Source of the DNA: JAPPHA01 sp963662705
Lineage (GTDB): Bacteria > Pseudomonadota > Alphaproteobacteria > Rhodobacterales > Rhodobacteraceae
Reading direction: 5' to 3'
NCBI GenBank assembly: GCA_963662705.2
Contig: OY759767.1
Span: 5,642,001 to 5,706,000, forward strand
DNA length: 64,000 nt
Both the position numbers and the translations under genes were made by a program. The notes under the pieces were generated by a model. It saw only the letters and a list, made by a program, of their open reading frames with translations, had not been told where the DNA came from and did no database searches. Positions 16,730 to 25,623 of the stretch are shown here, in pieces; the first letter of the stretch is position 1; the number at the start of each line of letters is the position of its first letter.

Positions 16730-17612
16730 TCCTTTGCTGCAGCTCCGAAACCTGTCGAAGACATTTCGTCTCGGCACACACAGTGTTCGGGCCGTCGATG
16801 GCGTCTCGGTCGATATCATCCGCGGTGAATGCCTCGCGATCGTCGGCGAATCCGGATCCGGGAAAAGCACGATCGCCAACATGATCCTGGGAATCCTGCC
16901 ACCGGATCCAGGCGGTGAAATCCGATTCAAGGATGAGGTGTTGCCCGTTCGACGCAAGCATGGGCATCGCCGTGCGATGCAGCTGGTTCAACAGAACCCG
17001 TTGTCGTCCCTCAATCCGAAACGATCGATCGGGGCTTCCATTCGGTTGGCGCTGGATACACACCGCATCGGTCCCAGGTCTGAAAGGCTGGCGCAGGTGC
17101 GGGCGCTGCTGGAGGAGGTCGGTCTCTCCGCTGAACTTGCGCCACGTCCGCCATCCGCGTTGTCCGGCGGCCAGCGGCAGCGGGTCGCCATTGCGCGCGC
17201 GTTGGCATGCGAGTCCGAACTGGTCGTGCTCGATGAACCGACATCCGCGCTGGACGTCCTGGTTCAGGCGCGCGTGCTTGCCCTGCTGGCGGACCTGCGG
17301 GCACGCAGAAAGCTGACATACGCGTTCATCACCCATGATCTCTCGGTTGTTCGCAACATTGCGGACCGGATCATGGTCATGGAGAAGGGTCGCATCGTCG
17401 AGACCGAAGAGACGGTAAGCCTGTTCAGAAATCCACGCCACATCTGCACGCGGCGCCTGATCGGCGCAGTTCCGGTTATCGAACCCGGCGAGATCGAATT
17501 TCGCGAACGCATCAGGGCCGGCTCGTGGTCTGAAGAGGACGAGATCGAGTGGAAGAATTCGCACCCGGAGCCGACTCGTCAAGGACCGGTCCGGAACAGG
17601 ATGAGTGATTGA
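16722..17612 (+). CDS. DppF-type ABC transporter ATP-binding protein
   Basis: A 296-residue second ATPase of the importer. Walker A is GESGSGKST, the signature LSGGQRQRVAIARAL, Walker B LVVLDEPTSALDV and the switch His is in AFITHDLSVV. I chose ATG 16722, where the core begins MVDPLLQLRNLSKTF; in-frame starts upstream (16641, 16674, 16683) overlap more of the previous gene. It completes a full five-gene importer with its binding protein, and is followed closely by hyuA. Confidence 0.9.
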   Translation: MVDPLLQLRNLSKTFRLGTHSVRAVDGVSVDIIRGECLAIVGESGSGKSTIANMILGILPPDPGGEIRFKDEVLPVRRKHGHRRAMQLVQQNPLSSLNPKRSIGASIRLALDTHRIGPRSERLAQVRALLEEVGLSAELAPRPPSALSGGQRQRVAIARALACESELVVLDEPTSALDVLVQARVLALLADLRARRKLTYAFITHDLSVVRNIADRIMVMEKGRIVETEETVSLFRNPRHICTRRLIGAVPVIEPGEIEFRERIRAGSWSEEDEIEWKNSHPEPTRQGPVRNRMSD

Positions 17613-17631
17613 CCAGGAGGAGAGAAGACCG

Positions 17632-19719
17632 TTGACCGGAAAAACGATCCGATCCGCGACGGATGTTGGCGGAACCTTTACCGACCTCGTGTTTTTCGAA
17701 ACCGATGAATACTCCGGCCTGTCGACCGTCAGGACGGCAAAGACGGATACGACGCCTCCGGATTTCGATGTCGGAGTCCTGAATGTCATCGAAAAGACCG
17801 GAACGGATCCTGCAGGAATCGGTTTCCTCGTTCACGGAACGACGGTGGTCATCAATGCGCTGACAGAACGCCGGGGCGTTCGTGTCGGCCTGATCACCAC
17901 ACAAGGGTTTCGCGACACGCTTGAAATCGCCCGCGGCAACAGGCCTGACTTCTTCAATCTTCATTACGAAAAGCCCCGACCTTTCGTGCCCCGCCGCCTG
18001 AGGCGCGAATTGCCTGGCCGAATGAACAACCGAGGCGAGGAAATGGCGCCGCTCGACCTCTCCGGACTTGAAGACATCATCGGCGATTTCCAGCGAGAGG
18101 GCGTTCAGGCGGTCGCGATCTGCTTTTTGCATTCCTATGCCAATCCGGAACACGAACGCGCGGCGGAAGCAGCCGTGAGATCGCTCTGGCCGGGTGTGTC
18201 CACGGTTTCCTCGCACCGGATCGCCAGGGAATGGCGTGAATACGAACGGTGCAACACGGCGGTGTTGTCGGCCTATGTCCAGCCGGTTGCGGAACGTTAC
18301 CTTGACCGTCTTAGGAACGGCCTCGAAAGCCGGGGGTTTCGCGGCAGCCTTTACGTGATGCAATCGAATTGCGGCGTCGACTCCATGGAAGCCGTTTCCA
18401 GGATTCCGATCACGATGGTCGAGTCGGGACCGGCATCCGGTGTCTGGGGCGCCGCCGAGCTCGGACGACTGATCGACGAGCCGAATGTCCTCGCCCTGGA
18501 TATCGGTGGGACAACCGCGAAATGCGCCCTGATCGAGGGCGGCAATGTCAGGATCATGACCGATTACTGGATCGAACGCGATCGAAAGTCCGCCGGATAT
18601 CCGATCATGGTTCCAGTCGTCGACCTGGTGGAGATCGGCAACGGTGGCGGCTCGATCGCATGGGTCGACGATTTCGGCAAGCTGCACGTCGGTCCGCGCT
18701 CCGCCGGCGCGCAGCCAGGGCCGGCCGCGTACGGCAGGGGTGGGCGTGATGCGACCACGACGGATGCAAATCTCTGGCTTGGCAGGATCAACCGCGACTA
18801 CTTTTGCGACGGGGAGATCGACGCCGACATGGATGCGGTCGAACAGGCCATCACCGGAGTTGGTAAACGCCTTGGCGTGAGCGCAGACGAGGCGGCGCGC
18901 GGCATCGTCCGGATCGCCAACAACAACATGGTCAATGCCCTGAAACTGGTTTCACTCAACAGGGGCTTCGACCCGCGGGACTTCACGCTGATCGCTTTCG
19001 GCGGTGGTGGTGGCATGCACGCCGTTTCGCTGGCCAGGGAACTCGGTGTTCGCAAGGCCGTCATCCCCGAGAGCGCATCGGTGTTTTCCGCCTGGGGCAT
19101 GATGATGTCCGATTTGCGCCGCGACTACTTTGTCACCCGGCTTGCCGACCTGTCGCCCGATCAGGCGGAAGGAATCGAGGCAGCATTCGCGGAGACGGAA
19201 TCCCGCGCGAAAGCGGATTTTGGATCTGAAGGTGTGGATGCGGGGCGCGTATCCTGCAGGCGGTTCGGAAAGTTCAGGTACCGGAACCAGGAACACACGA
19301 CGGAAGTCGAGCTGAGCGATGACCGGGTAACCCCGGACACGGTCGCGACGATCGCGGCGGCGTTCCATGAATCCTACGAGCGGGAATACAGGTACCGGCT
19401 GGAAGCTCCCGTTGAAATGGTTGGCATCCACCTGGTGGCAACCGCGGAAGTCGGCAAGCTGAAGATGACCCCGCAAGAGCTGACCGGGGAATCGGCGGAG
19501 ATCGCGCTCAAGGCAATACGGCCAGTCGACTATGCGGTCGAAGGAGTACATGAGGCCCGGATCTATGATGGCGGTCGCTTGATTCCCGGCATGAATCTGG
19601 CCGGTCCCGCGATCATCGAGTCACCCGGTACGACGATTGTCGTCCATCCGGATGACCGGGTCGGGATCGACCGCTTTCGAAATGTCGTCATTCAGGTAGG
19701 CGACGGGGAGGGCGAGTGA
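17632..19719 (+). CDS. hyuA: HyuA-type hydantoinase/oxoprolinase subunit A
   Basis: About 695 residues of the HyuA family, the ATP-binding subunit of N-methylhydantoinases, oxoprolinases and acetophenone-type carboxylases. The actin-like phosphate motifs are present: ATDVGGTFTDLV at the N-terminus and LALDIGGTTAKCALI in the middle. GNGGGSIAW and SAGAQPGPAAYGRGG are also conserved. TTG 17632 is preferred because AGGAGG precedes it; GTG 17605 is the alternative and overlaps the previous stop. It is followed one base later by hyuB, its expected partner. The likely reaction is ATP-driven opening or carboxylation of a ring amide or ketone; the exact substrate is not readable. Confidence 0.9.
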   Translation: MTGKTIRSATDVGGTFTDLVFFETDEYSGLSTVRTAKTDTTPPDFDVGVLNVIEKTGTDPAGIGFLVHGTTVVINALTERRGVRVGLITTQGFRDTLEIARGNRPDFFNLHYEKPRPFVPRRLRRELPGRMNNRGEEMAPLDLSGLEDIIGDFQREGVQAVAICFLHSYANPEHERAAEAAVRSLWPGVSTVSSHRIAREWREYERCNTAVLSAYVQPVAERYLDRLRNGLESRGFRGSLYVMQSNCGVDSMEAVSRIPITMVESGPASGVWGAAELGRLIDEPNVLALDIGGTTAKCALIEGGNVRIMTDYWIERDRKSAGYPIMVPVVDLVEIGNGGGSIAWVDDFGKLHVGPRSAGAQPGPAAYGRGGRDATTTDANLWLGRINRDYFCDGEIDADMDAVEQAITGVGKRLGVSADEAARGIVRIANNNMVNALKLVSLNRGFDPRDFTLIAFGGGGGMHAVSLARELGVRKAVIPESASVFSAWGMMMSDLRRDYFVTRLADLSPDQAEGIEAAFAETESRAKADFGSEGVDAGRVSCRRFGKFRYRNQEHTTEVELSDDRVTPDTVATIAAAFHESYEREYRYRLEAPVEMVGIHLVATAEVGKLKMTPQELTGESAEIALKAIRPVDYAVEGVHEARIYDGGRLIPGMNLAGPAIIESPGTTIVVHPDDRVGIDRFRNVVIQVGDGEGE

Positions 19720-19720
19720 C

Positions 19721-21385
19721 ATGACAGTTCGGGATCACGATCCGATCACCCTGGAGATCATCCAGAACTCCTTGCAGGCAGCGGCGGATGAAATGTTTGC
19801 CGCCATGAAGAAGACCGCGATGAGTTCGATAATCTACGAGGTCCTCGACATGGGCACGGGAATCATGGACGCCGAGGGCGAAATCGCGTCCTCCGGCGCG
19901 GGAATACCCGCATTCATTGGTGTGCTGGACAAGGCGACCAAGGTCATCATCCGAAGATTCGATCAGCCTGGGGCCGTACAGCCCGGTGATGTTTTTGCCA
20001 CGAATGACCCGTATTTCGGCGGTGTCACGCATTTGAACGACATCGTCGTCATCATGCCAGTCTTCGTGAATGACCGACTGATCGCGTGGACCGCGAACAT
20101 AGCCCATCATTCGGATGTCGGCGGAATGGCTCCCGGTTCCCTGACCGGCGAGGCAACGGAGATCTACCAGGAAGGATTGCGCTTGCCGGCCATCAAGATC
20201 ATCGAACGGGGTGAGCCGATCAAGCCGGTCATGGACATCATCCGGATCAACTCGCGAATGCCGGATGTGCTGGAGGGAGATCTCTGGGCGGCGATCGCGT
20301 CCGTTCGCATCGGTGCACGCCGCCTCGAGGAACTCGCACGGAAATACGGTGTCGACGTGTTTTCCGCGGCGATGTCCAGTTTCATGGATTTCGGTGAACG
20401 GGTTTCCCGGCGCGAACTGAAAGGATTGCCGAAAGGCACGTTTTCCTTGTCGGAAGAACAGGATGACGGGCAGGTCTTCAATGTCAGCATCACGGTTTCG
20501 GACGACACCTTCACTGTCGATCTCCGGGACAATCCGGACCAAGGCAAAAGTCCGGTCAACACCAGCCGCGATGGAGTCATGGTAGCGGCGCAAATGATAT
20601 TCAAGTCGCTCACCGATCCCTACTCTCCCGCGAACGGGGGATCGTTTCGTCCCCTCGAACTGTTGACACGACCGGGATCTGTATTTCACGCGAGCGAGCC
20701 GGCGCCGATCGGGTTTTACTACGAAATCGAGCTCAGGGTTTACGATATCATGTGGCGCTGCCTCGCGCCGCACATGCCGGAACGGCTTGCCGCCGGTCAC
20801 TTCGCATCAGTTTGCGGAACCTTCATCGGCGGCATTCATCCCGACACCGGACGCCAGTACACGATTATCGAACCCCAGCTTGGCGGTTGGGGGGCGAGCC
20901 GCGGGCGTGACGGGAACACCGCGATGTTCTGCGGTTTTCATGGCGAAACCTACAACTGTCCTGCCGAGATCAACGAGGCACGCAACGGCCTGTACGTCGA
21001 CCGAATGCAGCTCAATCTCGAACCAGGCGGCGAAGGCAGGCACACGGGAGGCCGCGGCATCGTGCTCGATTACCGAATTCGCGCCGACGACGGGTTCCTG
21101 ACTGCCGGATACACGCGCTCCAAATTCCCGGCATGGGGACTCGATGGCGGCAACGACGGGTCACCGAACTATATCGAGTTCATTCCGAAATCCGGAGAGC
21201 GCAAGAGGTTCGCGTTCACTTCGGGTCTGCCGACCTCGAAGGACGACATCATCCGGGTCGTCACCGGGAGCGGAGGCGGACTCGGGAATCCGGCTGAACG
21301 TGACCCGGACCAGGTGCGGGAGGATGTCCGAAACGGGCTTTTGACCAGTGAGCGCGCGAAAGCAGTATTCGGCGTGGACGTGTGA
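19721..21385 (+). CDS. hyuB: HyuB-type hydantoinase/oxoprolinase subunit B
   Basis: A 554-residue HyuB protein. Typical segments are DPITLEIIQNSLQAAADEMF, ATNDPYFGGVTHLNDIV, HHSDVGGMAPGS, LRDNPDQGKSPVNTSRDGV and the C-terminal GSGGGLGNPAERDPDQVRED. It is the second subunit of the HyuA/HyuB enzyme. It starts one base after the hyuA stop and is clearly co-transcribed. It is close in sequence to the second hyuB of this operon, so one probably arose by duplication. Confidence 0.9.
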   Translation: MTVRDHDPITLEIIQNSLQAAADEMFAAMKKTAMSSIIYEVLDMGTGIMDAEGEIASSGAGIPAFIGVLDKATKVIIRRFDQPGAVQPGDVFATNDPYFGGVTHLNDIVVIMPVFVNDRLIAWTANIAHHSDVGGMAPGSLTGEATEIYQEGLRLPAIKIIERGEPIKPVMDIIRINSRMPDVLEGDLWAAIASVRIGARRLEELARKYGVDVFSAAMSSFMDFGERVSRRELKGLPKGTFSLSEEQDDGQVFNVSITVSDDTFTVDLRDNPDQGKSPVNTSRDGVMVAAQMIFKSLTDPYSPANGGSFRPLELLTRPGSVFHASEPAPIGFYYEIELRVYDIMWRCLAPHMPERLAAGHFASVCGTFIGGIHPDTGRQYTIIEPQLGGWGASRGRDGNTAMFCGFHGETYNCPAEINEARNGLYVDRMQLNLEPGGEGRHTGGRGIVLDYRIRADDGFLTAGYTRSKFPAWGLDGGNDGSPNYIEFIPKSGERKRFAFTSGLPTSKDDIIRVVTGSGGGLGNPAERDPDQVREDVRNGLLTSERAKAVFGVDV

Positions 21386-21474
21386 CCACGGAAGGCACCT
21401 TGGGCCGGGTCGCAGGGCCGGCGCGTCTCTGCCGCGATCCAGGCCCCGACACTGACAAGAGAAGGAACGAGACA

Positions 21475-22299
21475 ATGATGGACCAAGGCACGAACAATCC
21501 ATTGCGGGTGATGTATTTGAGCCCTGTCGGCTGGGATGGTTACGACAAGGTTTTTGCCGATGCGATTGACGCGGTGCGTTCAGCAGGTACGGAGGTGCAT
21601 GTCACGTCCTTGTCCCCGGAACTCGGTCGATTCAGGCATATCGAATTTCGATCCTACGAAGCGATGGTCACATCGGGAATCATTCGGGCGGCGCGCGTTG
21701 CCGGATGCGAAGGATTCGATGCGTTGGCGATCGGGTGCTTCTACGACACGGCACTCCATGACGCGCGCGAACTGTCCGGCGACATGGTGGTGACAGCGCC
21801 CTGTACGGCGGCTCTGGATATCGCCGCGAGCCTGTCCAATCGTTTCGGGATCATCGTCGGCCGCCAGAAATGGGTCAACCAGATGCACGATACGGTCGTT
21901 GCGAACGGCATGGGAGAAAAACTCGCCGGGTTTTACAGCGTCGGCCTCGGGGTCAACGAGTTTCAACGCGATCACGCGCGGACAAACGCCTTGCTGGAGA
22001 AAGCAGGCCGCCGGGCGGTCGAGGAGGACTGCGCCGAGGCCATTATCCTGGGGTGCACCCTTGAACTCGGGTTTCACGTGGCCCTTTCGGAGCAGCTGGG
22101 AGTCCCGGTTATCGATCCGGCACTCGCGGCCTACCACCGTGCGGAATACGGCGCGTTGCTGAAAAGGCAGCACGGCTGGAAGCCAAGCCGGAAATGGTCG
22201 TGCGAACCGCCGCCGGAAGAGGAGCTCGCCGAGATCGGAGTCTTCGACGGCGACGATGTCTTCGGCAGCAGGATCGTCCTGGATGCCAGGCCATCCTGA
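21475..22299 (+). CDS. Asp/Glu/hydantoin racemase family protein
   Basis: About 274 residues. The two active-site cysteine regions expected in this fold are visible as AIGCFYDTALHDA and AIILGCTLELGFH, with the VTAPCTAALDIA segment between. Members interconvert D and L forms of amino acids or hydantoins. The open frame starts at GTG 21382, overlapping hyuB, but ATG 21475 (or 21478) gives the normal family start, PLRVMYLSPVGWDG. It sits between two hyuB genes, fitting a job of supplying the right stereoisomer to the hydrolase. Confidence 0.85.
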   Translation: MMDQGTNNPLRVMYLSPVGWDGYDKVFADAIDAVRSAGTEVHVTSLSPELGRFRHIEFRSYEAMVTSGIIRAARVAGCEGFDALAIGCFYDTALHDARELSGDMVVTAPCTAALDIAASLSNRFGIIVGRQKWVNQMHDTVVANGMGEKLAGFYSVGLGVNEFQRDHARTNALLEKAGRRAVEEDCAEAIILGCTLELGFHVALSEQLGVPVIDPALAAYHRAEYGALLKRQHGWKPSRKWSCEPPPEEELAEIGVFDGDDVFGSRIVLDARPS

Positions 22300-22338
22300 G
22301 CGACGCGCGAGTCCCTGATGTGCGCGGGTGGGCGGGGA

Positions 22339-22358
22339 ACCCGGTCCCGGGACCGGGT
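22339..22358. repeat. 20-bp perfect palindrome before the second hyuB
   Basis: Arms ACCCGGTCCC and GGGACCGGGT meet with no spacer. It lies between the racemase stop and the GTG start of the second hyuB, two bases upstream of that start, so in RNA it would fold over the ribosome site. It could also be a protein operator. There is no T-run, so it is not a standard terminator. Confidence 0.6.
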
Positions 22359-22360
22359 GA

Positions 22361-23968
22361 GTGCTCGTGAACGCGAGACATGGATCGTGTTCCGGTGACC
22401 CGATTACGGTCGCCGTGATCCAGTCCGGACTGACGTCCGCCGCAGACGAGATGTTCGCCGTGCTCAAGCGGACGGCAATGAGCCCGATCATCCACGAAGT
22501 GCTCGATGTCGGCACTGGAGTCACCGACCGGAACGGCAATCTTGTCAGTTCGGGTGCAGGGATCCCGTCGTTCGTCGGCGTGCTCGACAAGGCGGTCAAG
22601 CGGATCCTGGAAATATCTGAACGTGGCGGCGACGCGGTTCGCGAAGGTGATGTCTTCATCACGAACGACCCGGCTTTCGGGGGCGTAACGCATCTGAACG
22701 ACGTGGTGGTTGCACAGCCGGTGTTTCATGACGGAGGATCGGTCGCCTGGGTGGCGTCGATCGGCCACTGGAGCGACATCGGCGGAATGACGCCGGGATC
22801 GATGTCGACGAGAGCCAACGAAATCTTCCAGGAGGGGCTGCGCCTTCCGGCAATTCGGCTGTTCAATGCCGGGCGGCCCGTTGAGTCCGTATTCGCAATC
22901 ATCGCGGCCAACACCCGGCTGCCCGAGTTTGCGACAGGGGACTTGTGGGCCCAGATTGCTGCCGGGCGTCGTGCAGCCGGACAGATAGCAGACATGATCG
23001 AAACCTATGGAAAGGACGCATATTTCGAGGCGCTGGAGAAGTTGTTCGACGATAGCGAGGAACAGGCTCGCCGGGGACTGGAGGCATTGCCGGAAGGCGA
23101 TTTCGAAATCGAGGAAGAGCAGGATGACGGTGCAATCTGGCGGTCACGGATCCATATCGGCGATGGCCGGTTCCGTATCGACCTCAGGGACAATCCGGCA
23201 CAGCGAAAGGAACCTCACAATACGAGCCGCGACGGTGCCGTCATCGCGTCGCAAATGCTGTTCAAGGCTTTGACCAGTCCGGAGTTTCCGGCTTCCGAAG
23301 GTTCGTTCAGACCGCTGGACGTGATCACGGATCCGGGCACGATCTTCGATGCGCGCGGGACGGTTCCGCACGGGTTCTATTTCGAAACCAGGATCCGGCT
23401 TTACGACATGCTTTGGCGCTGCATGGCCGAAGCGTTTCCGGATCGCCTCCCGGCCGGGCATTTCGGATCGATCGGGGGAACGGTGATCGCGGGCGTCCAC
23501 CCTGATACGGGACGCCAGTTCACGATGGTCGAACCGCAGATGGGAGGATGGGGGGCGACTTCATACCGCGACGGGATCGATTGCATGTTTTCGACGAGTC
23601 ACGGCGAGACGTTCAACTGCCCGGTCGAGATCTGCGAGGCGCGTTACGGCCTGGATGTCGGTTGGAGAACATTGAGAGATGACCAGGCCGGTGGGGGCCG
23701 ATATTCCGGTGGCAAGGGATTGAGCGCCTGCTACAGGCCGCGATCAACTGCGACCGTTGCCGTCGGGTTCAGCCGTCACCGGCAGCCGGTCTGGGGGTTG
23801 GCCGGAGGACAGCAGGGCGGCACCAACGGCCTCACGGTCATCCGGAAAAACGGGGGTCGGGAGGAATACGGTTTTGTCAGCGACCTCCAGGTCGAGGAAG
23901 GTGACGAACTGGTCATCCAAACCGCGACAGGTGGCGGATGGGGTTCAAAATCCGGAAACACCCTGTAA
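22361..23968 (+). CDS. Second HyuB-type hydantoinase subunit B
   Basis: A 535-residue HyuB paralogue, with GDPITVAVIQSGLTSAADEMF, ITNDPAFGGVTHLNDVV, GHWSDIGGMTPGSM, LRDNPAQRKEPHNTSRDG and TATGGGWGS. It is similar along its whole length to the first hyuB of the operon but clearly diverged. There is no second hyuA here, so it either swaps with the first HyuB on the single HyuA or serves a different substrate. The start is GTG 22361 or 22367; a strong palindrome covers the normal ribosome-site position. Confidence 0.88.
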   Translation: MLVNARHGSCSGDPITVAVIQSGLTSAADEMFAVLKRTAMSPIIHEVLDVGTGVTDRNGNLVSSGAGIPSFVGVLDKAVKRILEISERGGDAVREGDVFITNDPAFGGVTHLNDVVVAQPVFHDGGSVAWVASIGHWSDIGGMTPGSMSTRANEIFQEGLRLPAIRLFNAGRPVESVFAIIAANTRLPEFATGDLWAQIAAGRRAAGQIADMIETYGKDAYFEALEKLFDDSEEQARRGLEALPEGDFEIEEEQDDGAIWRSRIHIGDGRFRIDLRDNPAQRKEPHNTSRDGAVIASQMLFKALTSPEFPASEGSFRPLDVITDPGTIFDARGTVPHGFYFETRIRLYDMLWRCMAEAFPDRLPAGHFGSIGGTVIAGVHPDTGRQFTMVEPQMGGWGATSYRDGIDCMFSTSHGETFNCPVEICEARYGLDVGWRTLRDDQAGGGRYSGGKGLSACYRPRSTATVAVGFSRHRQPVWGLAGGQQGGTNGLTVIRKNGGREEYGFVSDLQVEEGDELVIQTATGGGWGSKSGNTL

Positions 23969-24164
23969 CGCACCTTTGGTGTTGGTGAGTCCACAAAAGT
24001 CGGAATCAAAAAACTTCTCTCTCTCTCTCGTCAAGAACCGGAAACGGCCAATCGGCTGCATTCCCGTTCGCCGGTGCGACCGTTATGTTGCGGTGGCTCA
24101 AAAGGGTCAGATTTTGACCGTGGCATCGCTGGAATTTCCGCAACATGATGTTTGCATGATGAGC

Positions 24165-24303
24165 AGTTCGCTTTGGATCTCGTCCAACCCTATCGGCTTG
24201 TGTTTGAAGCCAACCGCGAAACAATTCCACGTGAGGAAGATGGCGGGATCGGCACGGAACAGGTAACCGCGACCACGATTCTCGATGTGATCGGTTATGA
24301 CTG
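24165..24303 (+). pseudogene. HigB-like toxin 3' remnant (second locus)
   Basis: The frame ending at TGA 24301-24303 reads EQFALDLVQPYRLVFEA and VTATTILDVIGYD, the C-terminal half of a HigB/RelE-type toxin. A stop or frameshift lies just upstream and I cannot trace the N-terminal half. It is directly followed by a HigA-ImmA type gene, the normal toxin-antitoxin order, so this locus is decayed. The preceding stretch from 23969 holds only a short CT-rich run and no other feature. Confidence 0.55.
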
Positions 24304-24318
24304 ACGGAGGAAGGACAG

Positions 24319-25418
24319 ATGTCGATAATGACGAACCAATACAACCCGGACTATGCGGTTCCGCCCGGATGGGTCCTCCGGGAACGCCTCGAGGCCGAGA
24401 GAACCTCGCATGCTGAATTCGCGCGTCGATGCGGTCGCTCTGCCAAGCTGATTTGCGAGACCGTCTCGGGCAAGGCTCCGCTCGAGCCGGCGACTGCACT
24501 GCAATTCGAAAAAGTCCTTGGTGTCGATGCCGGCATTTGGCTCGGAATCGAGTCCGATTATCGTCTTTGCCGGGCACGGGAATTTGAGCTTGGCGAAGCG
24601 GAGGCTTCAGCAGAGTGGGCCAACGATTCCCGGTACGGGACCTGGTAAAGCGAGGCCGTTTCCAGCGACCGGTGTCCGATTCCGACACCTGATCAAACTG
24701 CTTGCGATCTTTCGTTTGGGTTCACTCGATGCCTGGACTGCTCGTGACGGCCTCGCCAATTTCACCTATCGCCACTCCGGGAGCTTCAAGGGCAATGAGG
24801 CCGCTCTGGCAACTTGGCTCAGGCCTGGAGAGATTGAGGCTGAGCATCAGGAGTGCGCGGACTACGATGGGAGCCGATTCAGGCATGCGGTTCGAACTAT
24901 CCGAAGCCTGACAGGAGACGAGATCGTGGAGGCATTGCAGTAGACTGCAAGACTATGCAACGAGGCAGGTATTGCACTGGCGTTGGTGCAGCCTTTGCAA
25001 AAGACAGCGTTCAGTGGCGCGGCTTGGTGGCTGTCGCCGAGGAAGGCCGTCATCCAGCTGACCGCCCGACACAGTTCCGATCAACACGTGTGGTTCAGCT
25101 TCTTCCATGGAGCAGCGCATATCGTGTTTCACAGCAAGAAAGCCATCTTTGTCGACGAAGCCAACGGAAACGACGCCGAGCAAGAGATAGACGCCAATGA
25201 ATGGGCATCCAATTTTCCCGTTCCCAAGACGGCGTGGGAAGAGTTTGTCGCCACGTCGCGAGCGCGTCGTCAGAGTGTATGCTGAAGAACAGGGTATTGG
25301 CCCGGGCATTGTCGTCGGCATGCTCCAGTACAAAGGGCTTCTTGCATGGACACATCTGAATGCTCTCGAAGTTCGGTTGGACTGGCAGCCTGAGCTGACC
25401 CTGTCGGCAAAGCGGTAA
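24319..25418 (+). pseudogene. HigA-type HTH fused to ImmA/IrrE metallopeptidase, broken
   Basis: Piecing frames together gives a full-length antitoxin-peptidase. The HTH part is 24319-24648 (PPGWVLRERLEAERTSHAEFARRCG, good GGAGG ribosome site). Next come IKLLAIFRLGSLDAW and ATWLRPGEIEAEHQECADYD in another frame, an in-frame TAG at 24941-24943, then the peptidase part with FFHGAAHIVFH, and a last shift near 25260 into GIGPGIVVGMLQYKGLL. Three frameshifts and one nonsense codon are visible. In addition the HEXXH zinc site reads HGAAH, so the catalytic Glu is also lost. Confidence 0.8.
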
Positions 25419-25623
25419 TCTGAGGCAATCGATTCGACATCAGACGAGAGCTTCATCCCGTACGTCCGGCCCAAGTCGCTCGATGCTGGACGTGCCCGGC
25501 TGCAGCCGGGTTTTGACGACGTTCAGACCTTTGCCATCGATCCCGCCGGAATTGCCGGACTCCACGCCCGCAAACAGCGGCCAACTGAACAGACTACCCA
25601 AACAACACGGATTAGCGGTCCGC

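Noticed and set aside
24010..24030. CT dinucleotide run
   Set aside because: It is short and near a decayed locus, with no sign of phase-variable control of an intact gene.
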